Shown: in pieces, positions 35,092 through 43,130 of the stretch | How the letters are laid out: every line of letters begins with the position of its first letter | Position numbering within the stretch: position 1 is the stretch's first letter | Source of the DNA: Rossellomorea aquimaris | GTDB lineage: Bacteria; Bacillota; Bacilli; Bacillales; Bacillaceae_B | Direction: 5' to 3' | DNA length: 64,000 bases | Assembly: GCF_020172085.1 (NCBI RefSeq) | Contig: NZ_JAIVAT010000003.1 | Coordinates: 124,001-188,000, forward strand | Translations under genes and position numbers: made by a program | Notes under the pieces: model-generated | The model's database searches: none | Told to the model about the DNA's origin: nothing | Seen by the model: only the letters and a program-made list of their open reading frames with translations

Positions 35092-35334
35092 TTGAAACAA
35101 CGATACATTCTCTGTTTACTCATCACAGGGGCCCTCATCTACTACGGAGCCCCCCGCATGTCCATATTCGCAGAAGGGCTACAAGGAATCTTCGCCATCA
35201 GCTGGCTCATCCTAGCCACCTTCGTCATAGCCGGCAACCTGGCAGCCCTGCTCTACACACCAAAAGGAACAGGTAAAGGCAAGAAGCTCAAATCAAAGCC
35301 GGTGCGCAAAGTTAAAGCACGGTCGTTTGGATGA
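35092..35334 (+). CDS. small basic membrane protein (80 aa)
   Basis: The TTG start has AAAGGAGGAACC upstream. Two hydrophobic segments (YILCLLITGALIYYGA, then GIFAISWLILATFVIAGNLA) are followed by a strongly basic tail (KGTGKGKKLKSKPVRKVKAR). It lies upstream of ytoI in the position of small unnamed Bacillus genes. I do not recognise a named family; base composition is GC-richer than the array genes just upstream, matching the chromosomal backbone. Confidence 0.65.
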   Translation: MKQRYILCLLITGALIYYGAPRMSIFAEGLQGIFAISWLILATFVIAGNLAALLYTPKGTGKGKKLKSKPVRKVKARSFG

Positions 35335-35387
35335 TCTTGATGGAGAGAGGGGTGCTTCAGGAAGGCAGTATTTACAAACCCCATAAG

Positions 35388-35513
35388 TTGATTGCAGCGG
35401 AAGGGGCTCGACTCCTGCGGGAAACGCGTGAAAGTTGAGACCCCACAGGGCTTTAGCCCGAGGAGGCTCAACTCACGCCCCGCGGAAAGCGAGCCCCTGC
35501 AGCGAAAATCAAC
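35388..35513. repeat. GC-rich ~126-bp dispersed palindromic repeat
   Basis: Outer arms TTGATTGCAGCGGAAGGGGC and GCCCCTGCAGCGAAAATCAA enclose inner arms GTTGAGACCCC and GAGGCTCAACTC. This element type is common between genes in Bacillus and Geobacillus. Confidence 0.75.
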
Positions 35514-35552
35514 CAGCACTCGCTCATCAAATGTAGAAATATCCACTCACCC

Positions 35553-35582
35553 ATCAGGGCTTTCACTCCAGAAAGCCCTGAT
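35553..35582. terminator. hairpin ahead of ytoI
   Basis: ATCAGGGCTTTC / GAAAGCCCTGAT around a 6-nt loop. The T-run is missing, so terminator function is uncertain. Confidence 0.5.
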
Positions 35583-35655
35583 TAAATTGAAACACCACGC
35601 TTTTCACATTATAATAAACATATAAAGTAGGACGTTACAAAGAAGGGTGAAAAGC

Positions 35656-36975
35656 TTGGCTACAAAACACGAACAAATACTAGAGTACATAGATACCTTG
35701 CCTGTCGGAGAAAAAATCTCCGTCCGCCAAATCGCTAAAGCACTGACTGTCAGCGAAGGAACGGCATACCGGGCGATCAAGGATGCCGAAACGAAAGGCT
35801 ACGTCAGCACCATCGAACGCGTCGGAACGATCCGCATCGAACAGAAGAAGAAAGAAAATATCGAAAAGCTCACCTACGCAGAAGTCGTCAACATCATCGA
35901 TGGACAAGTACTCGGTGGACGATCCGGCCTGCATAAGATGCTCAACAAATTTGTCATTGGAGCCATGAAGCTTGAAGCCATGATGAGATACACGGAAGCA
36001 GGAAACCTCTTGATTATCGGGAACCGGACCCAGGCACAGGAACATGCGTTACGTGCTGGAGCAGCCGTCCTGATCACCGGAGGATTCGATGCAGACGAAG
36101 ACGTCAAGAAGCTCGCGGATGAACTCGAACTCCCGATCATCTCCACTTCCTATGACACTTTTACCGTCGCCACCATGATTAACCGTGCCATTTACGATCA
36201 GCTCATCAAGAAAGAGATCGTATTAGTGGAAGACATTTTAACGAAAGTCGATGATACGATTTATTTGCATCTCGATGACACGTTGGAAGAATGGTACGAA
36301 AAGAATCAGTACACGTTCCATAGCCGTTTCCCAGTCGTGGACCGAAACTTAAAAGTTCATGGTATGGTGACCTCGAAGGACGTCATGGGGCAGGAAAAGT
36401 ATGCAGGCATTGATAAGATCATGACGAAACAGCCGATCACCGTCAGCCCGAATACGAGCGTCGCATCCGCGGCTCATATCATGATTTGGGAAGGGATCGA
36501 GTTACTTCCTGTCGTCAATGAACAGAACAAGCTGCAGGGAATCATCAGCCGTCAGGATGTATTGAAGGCTCTGCAAATGATCCAACGTCAGCCACAGGTT
36601 GGGGAAACGATCGATGACCTCATTTCAAATGCAGTCGAAGTAGTAGGCGAAAAGAAAGACAACAAGGAAATCTACCAATTTGCCGTCACTCCGCAGATGA
36701 CGACGGGAATCGGAACGCTATCCTATGGTGTCTTCACCACACTCATGACCGAAGCTGCCAACCGTGCACTCAAGCCGTACAAAAAAGGCGACCTCGTCAT
36801 CGAAAACATGACCATCTACTTCATCAAACCCGTCCAGATGGAAAGCACACTCGAAATCCATCCGAAAGTGCTCGACGTCGGAAGAAAGTTTGGTAAGGTG
36901 GATGTAGAGGTATATAGTGAAGGCGTGCTAATGGGGAAATCGCTGATGATTTGTCAGTTGATCGACAGGCATTAG
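35656..36975 (+). CDS. ytoI: YtoI: HTH, DRTGG, CBS pair and thioesterase-fold protein
   Basis: A 439-residue regulator-like protein. An N-terminal winged helix (MATKHEQILEYIDTLPVGEK, then AKALTVSEGTAYRAIKDAE) is followed by a DRTGG domain (~75-190). Two CBS motifs (~190-310, FPVVDRNLKVHGMVTSKDVM and LLPVVNEQNKLQGIISRQDV) and a C-terminal hotdog domain (~320-439) complete it. CBS pairs usually bind adenosine nucleotides. I use the TTG at 35656, which has AGAAGG ~9 nt upstream and reproduces the family's usual N-terminus, over the GTG at 35647. The role is unproven. Confidence 0.93.
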   Translation: MATKHEQILEYIDTLPVGEKISVRQIAKALTVSEGTAYRAIKDAETKGYVSTIERVGTIRIEQKKKENIEKLTYAEVVNIIDGQVLGGRSGLHKMLNKFVIGAMKLEAMMRYTEAGNLLIIGNRTQAQEHALRAGAAVLITGGFDADEDVKKLADELELPIISTSYDTFTVATMINRAIYDQLIKKEIVLVEDILTKVDDTIYLHLDDTLEEWYEKNQYTFHSRFPVVDRNLKVHGMVTSKDVMGQEKYAGIDKIMTKQPITVSPNTSVASAAHIMIWEGIELLPVVNEQNKLQGIISRQDVLKALQMIQRQPQVGETIDDLISNAVEVVGEKKDNKEIYQFAVTPQMTTGIGTLSYGVFTTLMTEAANRALKPYKKGDLVIENMTIYFIKPVQMESTLEIHPKVLDVGRKFGKVDVEVYSEGVLMGKSLMICQLIDRH

Positions 36976-37014
36976 GCTGGGATTGAGCTTGCGTATTCGC
37001 TAAATCTCGACAAA

Positions 37015-37088
37015 CGGCTCATAAACCGGGGAAAGTGGCTCATAAATGATGAAACCGGCTCATAAACAACGAATACCGGCTCATAAAC
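37015..37088 (+). repeat. four tandem copies of a 12-nt motif, ~20.5-nt period
   Basis: CGGCTCATAAAC (one copy TGGCTCATAAAT) starts at 37015, 37036, 37056 and 37077, separated by 8-9 nt of variable sequence. Confidence 0.8.
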
Positions 37089-37204
37089 GAGTCGGAGGGT
37101 CCAGCTCCCACGTTTTCCATGGTAGGTTTACCATCACCAGACGATTTTTCAGGCTTTATGGTACAAAACCATCTGATCCACGACTAAAAATGAATCAAAC
37201 CGAA

Positions 37205-37232
37205 CAAAAAAAGACCGGATATTCATCCAGTC
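37205..37232 (-). terminator. terminator of ytpI
   Basis: Minus-strand stem GACTGGAT / ATCCGGTC with a 4-nt loop and eight T. Confidence 0.82.
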
Positions 37233-37248
37233 CTCCGTTCTTGCTTCA

Positions 37249-37554
37249 TTATTGGTTATCCAGTTCCTTTGCTTCTCTCTGAGCATAAGGAAGTACATGC
37301 TTGTACATTTTATATCCAGCCCAGCAGCTTCCAAGTCCAAGCAGGATGAAAAGCCCGCCGATGACATACGTCAGGGTACCAGGGAATAAATAAAGCTGAT
37401 TGATCCCAAACAGGGCAACGAACAGCCCAAGGGCAATGCTTGCTTTAGCCGATAACCATTTCTTTTCCATCGGTCGTCGTGTTCTCACTTGTCTTATTTT
37501 ATAAAAGACATAGAACGTAAACGTAACGACAATTAGTAATGCGAGAAAATACAT
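37249..37554 (-). CDS. ytpI: YtpI family membrane protein
   Basis: A 101-residue protein with three hydrophobic helices (MYFLALLIVVTFTFYVFYKI; ASIALGLFVALFGINQLYLF; YVIGGLFILLGLGSCWAGYK). The RTRRPMEKKWLSAKASIALG motif is the signature of YtpI. The function is unknown. The start at ATG 37554 has GGAGGACAAAACT upstream; earlier in-frame ATGs do not. It is divergent from nrnA and convergent with ytoI, the usual Bacillus arrangement. Confidence 0.9.
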   Translation of the reverse strand: MYFLALLIVVTFTFYVFYKIRQVRTRRPMEKKWLSAKASIALGLFVALFGINQLYLFPGTLTYVIGGLFILLGLGSCWAGYKMYKHVLPYAQREAKELDNQ

Positions 37555-37647
37555 AGTTTTGTCCTCCATCGTTGACATCTCTCGCTACTATTTTACAGAT
37601 AACGGGGCAGAATGCCAAATATAAATTCCACTACAAAGGAGATTCCC

Positions 37648-38595
37648 ATGAAAGAACAAATCCTGAACCTCATCAAACAATATGAAACGATCATTGTACA
37701 TAGACATGTCCGCCCTGATCCGGACGCATACGGCTCCCAAGGAGGACTTGTGGAAATCCTGAAAGCTTCATTTCCTGAAAAGAACATCTATGCTGTCGGG
37801 AAAGAAGAGGAAACCCTTCATTACTTAAATCGTCTCGACGATATCGAAGACTCTGTTTTTGAAGGTGCCCTCATCATCGTCTGTGATACGGCCAACGAAG
37901 AACGAATCTGTGACCGCCGCTACAAACTTGGGGACAAGCTTGTGAAAATTGATCACCATCCAAACGAAGATGCTTACGGGGATCACCTGTGGATTGATAC
38001 AACCGCAAGCTCCGTCAGTGAAATGATCTACGAATTTTACCAGTTTGGGAAAAATAAAGGGTTGACCCTGCCTGACTCAGGAGCAAGACTATTATTTGCC
38101 GGAATTGTCGGCGATACGGGAAGATTCCTGTATCCAAGTACGACCCAGAAGACGTTTGACATCGCGGGAGAACTGATCCGATATGATTTTGACCGGAATG
38201 AGTTATTCAATAAAATGTACGAAGTCGATTCCAACGTCACGAAGCTAAACGGCTATGTGCTGCAGAATTTCGAGATGGATCAGGATGGCTGCGGCATGAT
38301 GGTCATGACGAAGGATATTCTTGAGGAGCATGCTGTCGTACCATCAGAAGCGTCCCTTCTTGTCAGTACGTTAGGGAACGTCAAAGGCATGAAGGCATGG
38401 GTCTTCTTTATTGAAGAACATGACCAGATTCGGGTTCGCCTGCGTTCGAAAGGGCCTGTTATCAACACGATTGCCAAAAAGTACAACGGTGGAGGGCATC
38501 CACTGGCGGCAGGCGCATCGATATATTCATGGGAAGAGAAAGAAGCGGTGATGAAGGATTTAAGAGAAGTGTGCAGAAATCATCGAGACCTATAA
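37648..38595 (+). CDS. nrnA: nanoRNase/pAp phosphatase NrnA
   Basis: A 315-residue DHH/DHHA1 phosphoesterase that degrades 2-5-nt RNAs and dephosphorylates 3'-phosphoadenosine 5'-phosphate. Motifs in order: HRHVRPDPDAYGSQGG, IVCDTAN, the DHH motif KIDHHPNED, GDTGRFLYPSTT, and the DHHA1 substrate loop YNGGGHPLAAGA. The ATG follows AAAGGAGATTCCC. A terminator overlaps its stop, and the next gene downstream is the TOMM precursor. Confidence 0.94.
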   Translation: MKEQILNLIKQYETIIVHRHVRPDPDAYGSQGGLVEILKASFPEKNIYAVGKEEETLHYLNRLDDIEDSVFEGALIIVCDTANEERICDRRYKLGDKLVKIDHHPNEDAYGDHLWIDTTASSVSEMIYEFYQFGKNKGLTLPDSGARLLFAGIVGDTGRFLYPSTTQKTFDIAGELIRYDFDRNELFNKMYEVDSNVTKLNGYVLQNFEMDQDGCGMMVMTKDILEEHAVVPSEASLLVSTLGNVKGMKAWVFFIEEHDQIRVRLRSKGPVINTIAKKYNGGGHPLAAGASIYSWEEKEAVMKDLREVCRNHRDL

Positions 38596-38622
38596 AGAGC
38601 CGGCGGATGCCGGCTCTTTTGG
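38594..38622 (+). terminator. terminator of nrnA
   Basis: AAAGAGCCGGC / GCCGGCTCTTT with loop GGAT and T4. A nearly identical hairpin closes the TOMM cluster at 44784. Confidence 0.85.
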
Positions 38623-38647
38623 TTAAATCATTCAATTTACGAATCAG

Positions 38648-38675
38648 CTCCAGTCCAATGACTGGAGTATTTTTG
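38648..38675 (+). terminator. second terminator-like hairpin before the TOMM cluster
   Basis: CTCCAGT / ACTGGAG stem with a 6-nt loop and TATTTTTGTTTT. Confidence 0.6.
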
Positions 38676-38752
38676 TTTTCTCTTTTTACCATTTCCCCGA
38701 GAAATAGGCTTATGCATCAGTAACAACACCCAGTAAAATGACATAAAGTGTT

Positions 38753-38765
38753 GTGGATGATCCAC
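38753..38765 (+). promoter_or_regulatory. palindrome upstream of the TOMM precursor
   Basis: GTGGATGATCCAC is a 13-nt palindrome 78 bp ahead of the precursor start. It could be an operator; no regulator gene is adjacent. Confidence 0.3.
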
Positions 38766-38842
38766 TTCTTTGAAATGTAAAATAACAACCTTTGATTTGT
38801 CCATAGAGCCATAGGGTACTTTGTTTGGGAGGTTATAAGGAT

Positions 38843-39112
38843 ATGAATAATTTTCATAATGAACTTCAAGGTCTAAATATAGGTGATTTCCAGGCAACAC
38901 AGCCCGTGTCCTGGGATCAGAACATGTACGATCCGAATGACGAACGGCTATTCCTTGGATTTGGAGGCTGTTTCGGGTTTGGTTTCGCTTGCTTCTTTAG
39001 CTGCTTTGGCTGTGGTGGCTGTGGTGGATGCTTCCGTTGCGGAGGCTGCGGAAGATGCGGCGGATGTGGAAGGTGTGGCGGCTGCGGTGGATGTGGGCGT
39101 TGCGGACGTTAA
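38843..39112 (+). CDS. TOMM precursor peptide, heterocycloanthracin/sonorensin type
   Basis: An 89-residue precursor. Leader residues 1-~35 (MNNFHNELQGLNIGDFQATQ, then WDQNMYDPNDER) match the leader style of heterocycloanthracin/sonorensin peptides. The core has 14 Cys at 43, 50, 54, 57, 60 and then every third residue to 87, with Gly/Arg/Phe between them and one Ser at 53. Cyclodehydration of Cys and oxidation by the downstream enzymes would give thiazoles. The ATG at 38843 has AAGGAT and GGAGG upstream. An attenuator-like hairpin follows before the enzyme genes. Confidence 0.9.
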   Translation: MNNFHNELQGLNIGDFQATQPVSWDQNMYDPNDERLFLGFGGCFGFGFACFFSCFGCGGCGGCFRCGGCGRCGGCGRCGGCGGCGRCGR

Positions 39113-39140
39113 TCAGCTTTTAGAATATCGCTTTCGAATG

Positions 39141-39170
39141 GACCCCTGTATGAATCGATACAGGGGTCTT
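39141..39170 (+). terminator. attenuator-like hairpin between precursor and enzyme genes
   Basis: GACCCCTGTAT / ATACAGGGGTC with a 6-nt loop and TTGATTTT. It would let the precursor be made in excess over the enzymes. Confidence 0.7.
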
Positions 39171-39259
39171 GATTTTATACATAAGGGACAAATTGAAACT
39201 CATACGATGGTAATGACAGCCAAATTCTAGTGAGATTAGCGGGGGTTAGGAGGATCACA

Positions 39260-41170
39260 ATGGAGAAGTTAAACCCTTCGATGCGTTTAAAAGTAAAGCG
39301 GGATACGTTTTATCTCCCTGAACCAGACAGAGGTGTGTATTTCAGGAATAACCTATGCTCTTTCCGTATGGAGGGAAGCGGGATTGATCAATGGGTGGAG
39401 AAGCTCTTGCCAATGTTCAATGGGGAGTATTCCCTTGCTTATTTAACGAACGGACTGCCTGAACCTTATCGTAACAGGGTGATGGACATAGCCGAGGTCC
39501 TGTTTAAGAATGGATTTGTCCGTGACATAAGCAATGACCGGCCACATCAGCTCCCGGAACACGTTATGAAGAAATTCGCCTCCCAAATCGAATTTGTCGA
39601 TAGTTTGGCAGACTCGGGAGCTGCTAGATTTGAAACCTACCGTGGAGCCAATGTCCTGGCGGTGGGATCTGGTCCGGTTCTGTCTTCATTGGTTTCTTCT
39701 ATCATTGAATCAGGATTGAAAAAACTGCAGGTGCTCATAACCGATGAGGAGCCGACGAACAGACGCCGGCTCATGGAGCATGTCGATCATGCCCGTAAGA
39801 CAGATCCTGAAATAGAGCTAATGGAAGTTCGATTCAGTGATGGCGGGTGGCGGGAAACGCTGAAGCCATTCGATTCCATATTATATGTCACGCAAAAAGA
39901 AAACCATGAAGAACTGGACCTCCTTCACGTCATATGCAGGACGGACAAGAAGCTTTTTCTTCCCGCGATTTGCAGCAAAGGGAAAGGCATCGCCGGACCC
40001 ATCATCCATCCTGATTCGGAAGCTGGGTGGGAGTCTGCATGGAGGCGAATCCACAATGAGGCATTGGGTAGAGAAGGTCACCATCCTGCTAAATCGGAAA
40101 TCCCTGGAGCGATGCTTTCAAACATGATTGTCTTCGAATTGTTCAAAGAGATCACAGGGGTGGCAAAACCAGATCAGAGAAATCGGCTCTTTCTGCTGGA
40201 CGCTGAAACCCTCGAAGGAAGCTGGCACTCCTTTTTACCACACCCGTTGGAATCAGGGCGGTTAGCAACAAAAGCTGTACAAAATCTGGAGACACGGCTT
40301 CAAGAGCTGTCAGAAAGAATTGATTCTGAAAAGATGCTGTATTTCTTCAGTCTCCTGACGTCTAAAGAGACTGGGGTTTTTCATATATGGGAGGAGGGGG
40401 ATGCGAAGCAGCTCCCGTTGGCTCAATGCAGAGTCCAACCCGTCGATGGACTTTCAGAAGGTCCCGCAGATCTGCTGGATGAAATGGTCTGCAATGGCTT
40501 GACCCATGCAGACGCTCGTCGCGAAGCAGGGTTAAGGGGAATAGAGGCATACGCTTCAAGATTGGGAAGTCTGATGGTTCCCGAGCAGAAGGGTGAATGG
40601 ATGGCTACCTGCACTGGGGCGACGTTTACAGAATGCGTATCTCGCGGACTCCAGCAGTGTCTGACGGAGGTGTTGCGGAGAAGAGAGTATGTTCAAAGTA
40701 GTACCGTTTCCCGTCTTCTTATAGATACCATTGAAGATGAAACTTGCCGGTTTTATCTAAACGCCTTAACCACAATGAGAGGAGTGCCTGAAATCGGAGT
40801 AGGAGAGTGCGTGACGGGATTTCCTGTCGTCTACGTTCGTGGAAAGAACGGCTGGTATGGTAATACCGGATACACCCTCACCATGGCGCTGCGAAACTCT
40901 CTACAGCAGGCTCTCTTTCATGCCCAGAATAATAGAGATGTATTTGACTCAAACCCTGTTGCTGTGGAAGTGGAGGAAAGGGCTGCAGAGGGAATCACCA
41001 TCCCATCCATAGAAGACAAAATACAGCCTGAAGATTTGAGGGAAGCCATCCGCACCTTAAAACGAAATCACAAGCAGGTTGTCGTGTATGAACTGGATAT
41101 GGAGCCCGTTTTTAAACAGGAGCTCGCAGGTGTGTTCGGTGTGCTGCTGCGAGAGGAGGAAGGGCAATGA
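39260..41170 (+). CDS. thiazole-containing bacteriocin maturation protein (ThiF/E1-like)
   Basis: A 636-residue protein of the family annotated as putative thiazole-containing bacteriocin maturation protein. An N-terminal leader-recognition-like region (LPEPDRGVYFRNNLCSFRME) is followed by a degenerate Rossmann/E1 domain (ANVLAVGSGPVLSSLVSSII) and a YcaO-like C-terminal half (~430-636) that lacks obvious ATP residues. It probably binds the leader and presents it to the cyclodehydratase. The ATG at 39260 follows AGGAGGATCACA; an in-frame upstream start has none. It overlaps the next gene by 4 bp. Confidence 0.85.
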   Translation: MEKLNPSMRLKVKRDTFYLPEPDRGVYFRNNLCSFRMEGSGIDQWVEKLLPMFNGEYSLAYLTNGLPEPYRNRVMDIAEVLFKNGFVRDISNDRPHQLPEHVMKKFASQIEFVDSLADSGAARFETYRGANVLAVGSGPVLSSLVSSIIESGLKKLQVLITDEEPTNRRRLMEHVDHARKTDPEIELMEVRFSDGGWRETLKPFDSILYVTQKENHEELDLLHVICRTDKKLFLPAICSKGKGIAGPIIHPDSEAGWESAWRRIHNEALGREGHHPAKSEIPGAMLSNMIVFELFKEITGVAKPDQRNRLFLLDAETLEGSWHSFLPHPLESGRLATKAVQNLETRLQELSERIDSEKMLYFFSLLTSKETGVFHIWEEGDAKQLPLAQCRVQPVDGLSEGPADLLDEMVCNGLTHADARREAGLRGIEAYASRLGSLMVPEQKGEWMATCTGATFTECVSRGLQQCLTEVLRRREYVQSSTVSRLLIDTIEDETCRFYLNALTTMRGVPEIGVGECVTGFPVVYVRGKNGWYGNTGYTLTMALRNSLQQALFHAQNNRDVFDSNPVAVEVEERAAEGITIPSIEDKIQPEDLREAIRTLKRNHKQVVVYELDMEPVFKQELAGVFGVLLREEEGQ

Positions 41171-43110
41171 GTTCTTTCGTAGTGATTGTGGGAGAAGGGA
41201 TGCTTGCGAACCGAGTTGGTGCTCAATTGTCAGTCAGGTATCCCGTTTTCAGGCAAAAGAGTATTGATGAGAGCATCCCCTCCAATACCGATTTGGTACT
41301 TACACTGGATGATACATGGAATCCGGCTGTCCATCAGAAAGCAGAAGAGGTGATGAGGGGGACGTCGATTCCTTGGCTTAGGGGCTTTGTATCGTTTGGA
41401 GAGGGAATCATCGGACCACTTGTTCGATCCACTACACCAGGATGCTCACAATGTGCCGATATGAGACGACTCCTTGGAGGGAAGGAACGGCATGAGATGC
41501 GGGAGGTACAGCGGAAGCTCTCTGAAGTAGGAGGGATGACGACAGACCCGTGGGCTTCGAATTCAGGGTTATGGCACATGACGAACATCCTCATATCAGA
41601 AGCTGTCAGGATTCTTGAGGAAGATCGTGCCTATTCAGAAGGACGCGTTTGCTTCACCGACTTGAAAACGTTGAACAGCTCCTGGCACTCATTCGTTCCC
41701 GACTCACTGTGCAGTGTTTGCAGCGGGATTCCTAACGATTCGTCGGAATTAGCACATGTGTCATTGAACCCCAGCCCGAAAATCCATGCAGACAGTTTCC
41801 GCTGTACACCACTGGATGAGCTGAAAAAGGTGCTGATCAACGACTATCTGGATAACCGGACCGGACTCTTCAACAGTAAGATGTATGATCTGGTGACGCC
41901 TTTCGCCGATGCGAGCGTTAATATGCCGATGTTCTCCGGGGATGAGGGGACGGCAGGAAGGACACAAGTCTACTCAGACAGCGAGCTGACCGCCATCCTT
42001 GAAGGATTGGAGCGCCACTGCGGATTGGAGCCCCGGGGCAAACGGACCGTCATCCGTGACAGTTACCGGAACCTGGAGGAACATGCACTCGATCCCCTAA
42101 AAGTAGGCGTGCACACCGATGAACAGTACGCCATGCCTGGTTTCCCTTTTGAAAAGTTTGACCCTGACAGGGAGATGGACTGGGTGTGGGGGTATTCTCT
42201 AATCGAAGAACGGCCGATTCTCGTACCGGAGCTTCTAGCTTATTACAGTCTAGGCTGCGGATCATCGGGCTTTGTTTATGAAACGTCCAACGGCTGTGCC
42301 CTTGGCGGAAGCAGAGAGGAAGCAATCTTCTACGGCATCATGGAGGTCGTTGAACGCGACTCATTCCTTATGACCTGGTATGCAGAACTGGGTCTGCCTC
42401 GTCTCGATCCCCTTACGTCAGAAGACGAAGAGCTGCAGTTAATGATTGAACGGATGCGGACTGTGGCAGGGTACGATCTTTATTTGTATAACTCCACCAT
42501 GGAGCACGGAATCCCAAGCGTCTTTGCCATGGCTAAAAACAGGAAGGAGAATGGATTGAATCTGATCCTCGCGGCAGGTGCCCATCTGGATCCCGTAAGA
42601 GCGGCAAAAAGCGCGATCCAGGAGCTTGCCGGGATGATGCTGAATCTCGATGAGAAATTGGAGAAGAACAGGGTGAACTTTGAAAAGATGCTGTACGATG
42701 ATTCCCTTGTAAGGCAGATGGATGATCATGGCATGCTGTATGGACTCCCCCAGGCGGAAGAACGTTTCGCTTTTTTGCAGGACGACAACCGCTCTTTACG
42801 AAGTTTCCAGGAGCTCATTTGGAGAACGGAACACACCGATCTGACGGATGACCTGAAGGAAATTCTTGAAAGATTCCGAAGCCGGAACCTTGATGTGATT
42901 GTAGTGGACCAATCCGCACCGGAACTTGAAAAGAACGAACTGCACTGCGTAAAAGTCCTGATCCCCGGCATGCTTCCCATGACATTCGGGCATCATCTTA
43001 CCCGTCTGACCGGCCTTGACAGGGTCCTCAACGTCCCGGAGGAACTGGGATATAAAGACCGGCCGTTGACATTTGATGAACTGAATCAGAAACCGCATCC
43101 GTTTCCTTAA
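41167..43110 (+). CDS. TOMM cyclodehydratase (E1-like/YcaO fusion)
   Basis: A 647-residue fused cyclodehydratase that uses ATP to convert Cys (or Ser/Thr) of the precursor to azolines. The N-terminal ~240 residues are the partner domain with zinc-type pairs CSQC (~94) and CSVC (~182). The rest is a YcaO domain with EAIFYGIMEVVERDSF (ATP/Mg-binding helix, ~385) and a RAAKSAIQELAG helix. The C-terminus reads KPHPFP, the proline-rich PxPxP tail of catalytically competent YcaO enzymes. It overlaps the previous gene (ATGA) and is followed 20 bp later by the dehydrogenase. Confidence 0.92.
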   Translation: MSSFVVIVGEGMLANRVGAQLSVRYPVFRQKSIDESIPSNTDLVLTLDDTWNPAVHQKAEEVMRGTSIPWLRGFVSFGEGIIGPLVRSTTPGCSQCADMRRLLGGKERHEMREVQRKLSEVGGMTTDPWASNSGLWHMTNILISEAVRILEEDRAYSEGRVCFTDLKTLNSSWHSFVPDSLCSVCSGIPNDSSELAHVSLNPSPKIHADSFRCTPLDELKKVLINDYLDNRTGLFNSKMYDLVTPFADASVNMPMFSGDEGTAGRTQVYSDSELTAILEGLERHCGLEPRGKRTVIRDSYRNLEEHALDPLKVGVHTDEQYAMPGFPFEKFDPDREMDWVWGYSLIEERPILVPELLAYYSLGCGSSGFVYETSNGCALGGSREEAIFYGIMEVVERDSFLMTWYAELGLPRLDPLTSEDEELQLMIERMRTVAGYDLYLYNSTMEHGIPSVFAMAKNRKENGLNLILAAGAHLDPVRAAKSAIQELAGMMLNLDEKLEKNRVNFEKMLYDDSLVRQMDDHGMLYGLPQAEERFAFLQDDNRSLRSFQELIWRTEHTDLTDDLKEILERFRSRNLDVIVVDQSAPELEKNELHCVKVLIPGMLPMTFGHHLTRLTGLDRVLNVPEELGYKDRPLTFDELNQKPHPFP

Positions 43111-43130
43111 GGACGAGGGAGGTGAGGAAG

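Noticed and set aside
37015..37088. Short repeats considered as a CRISPR array
   Set aside because: Repeat (12 nt) and spacer (8-9 nt) are far too short and no cas gene is present.
39001..39112. Cys/Gly repeat as mere low-complexity sequence
   Set aside because: The strict three-residue Cys spacing, family-like leader and three downstream TOMM enzymes make it a real precursor.
38883..39230. 115-codon frame overlapping the TOMM precursor, Ala/Val-rich
   Set aside because: It is the alternative-frame reading of the Cys/Gly repeat and has no ribosome binding site.
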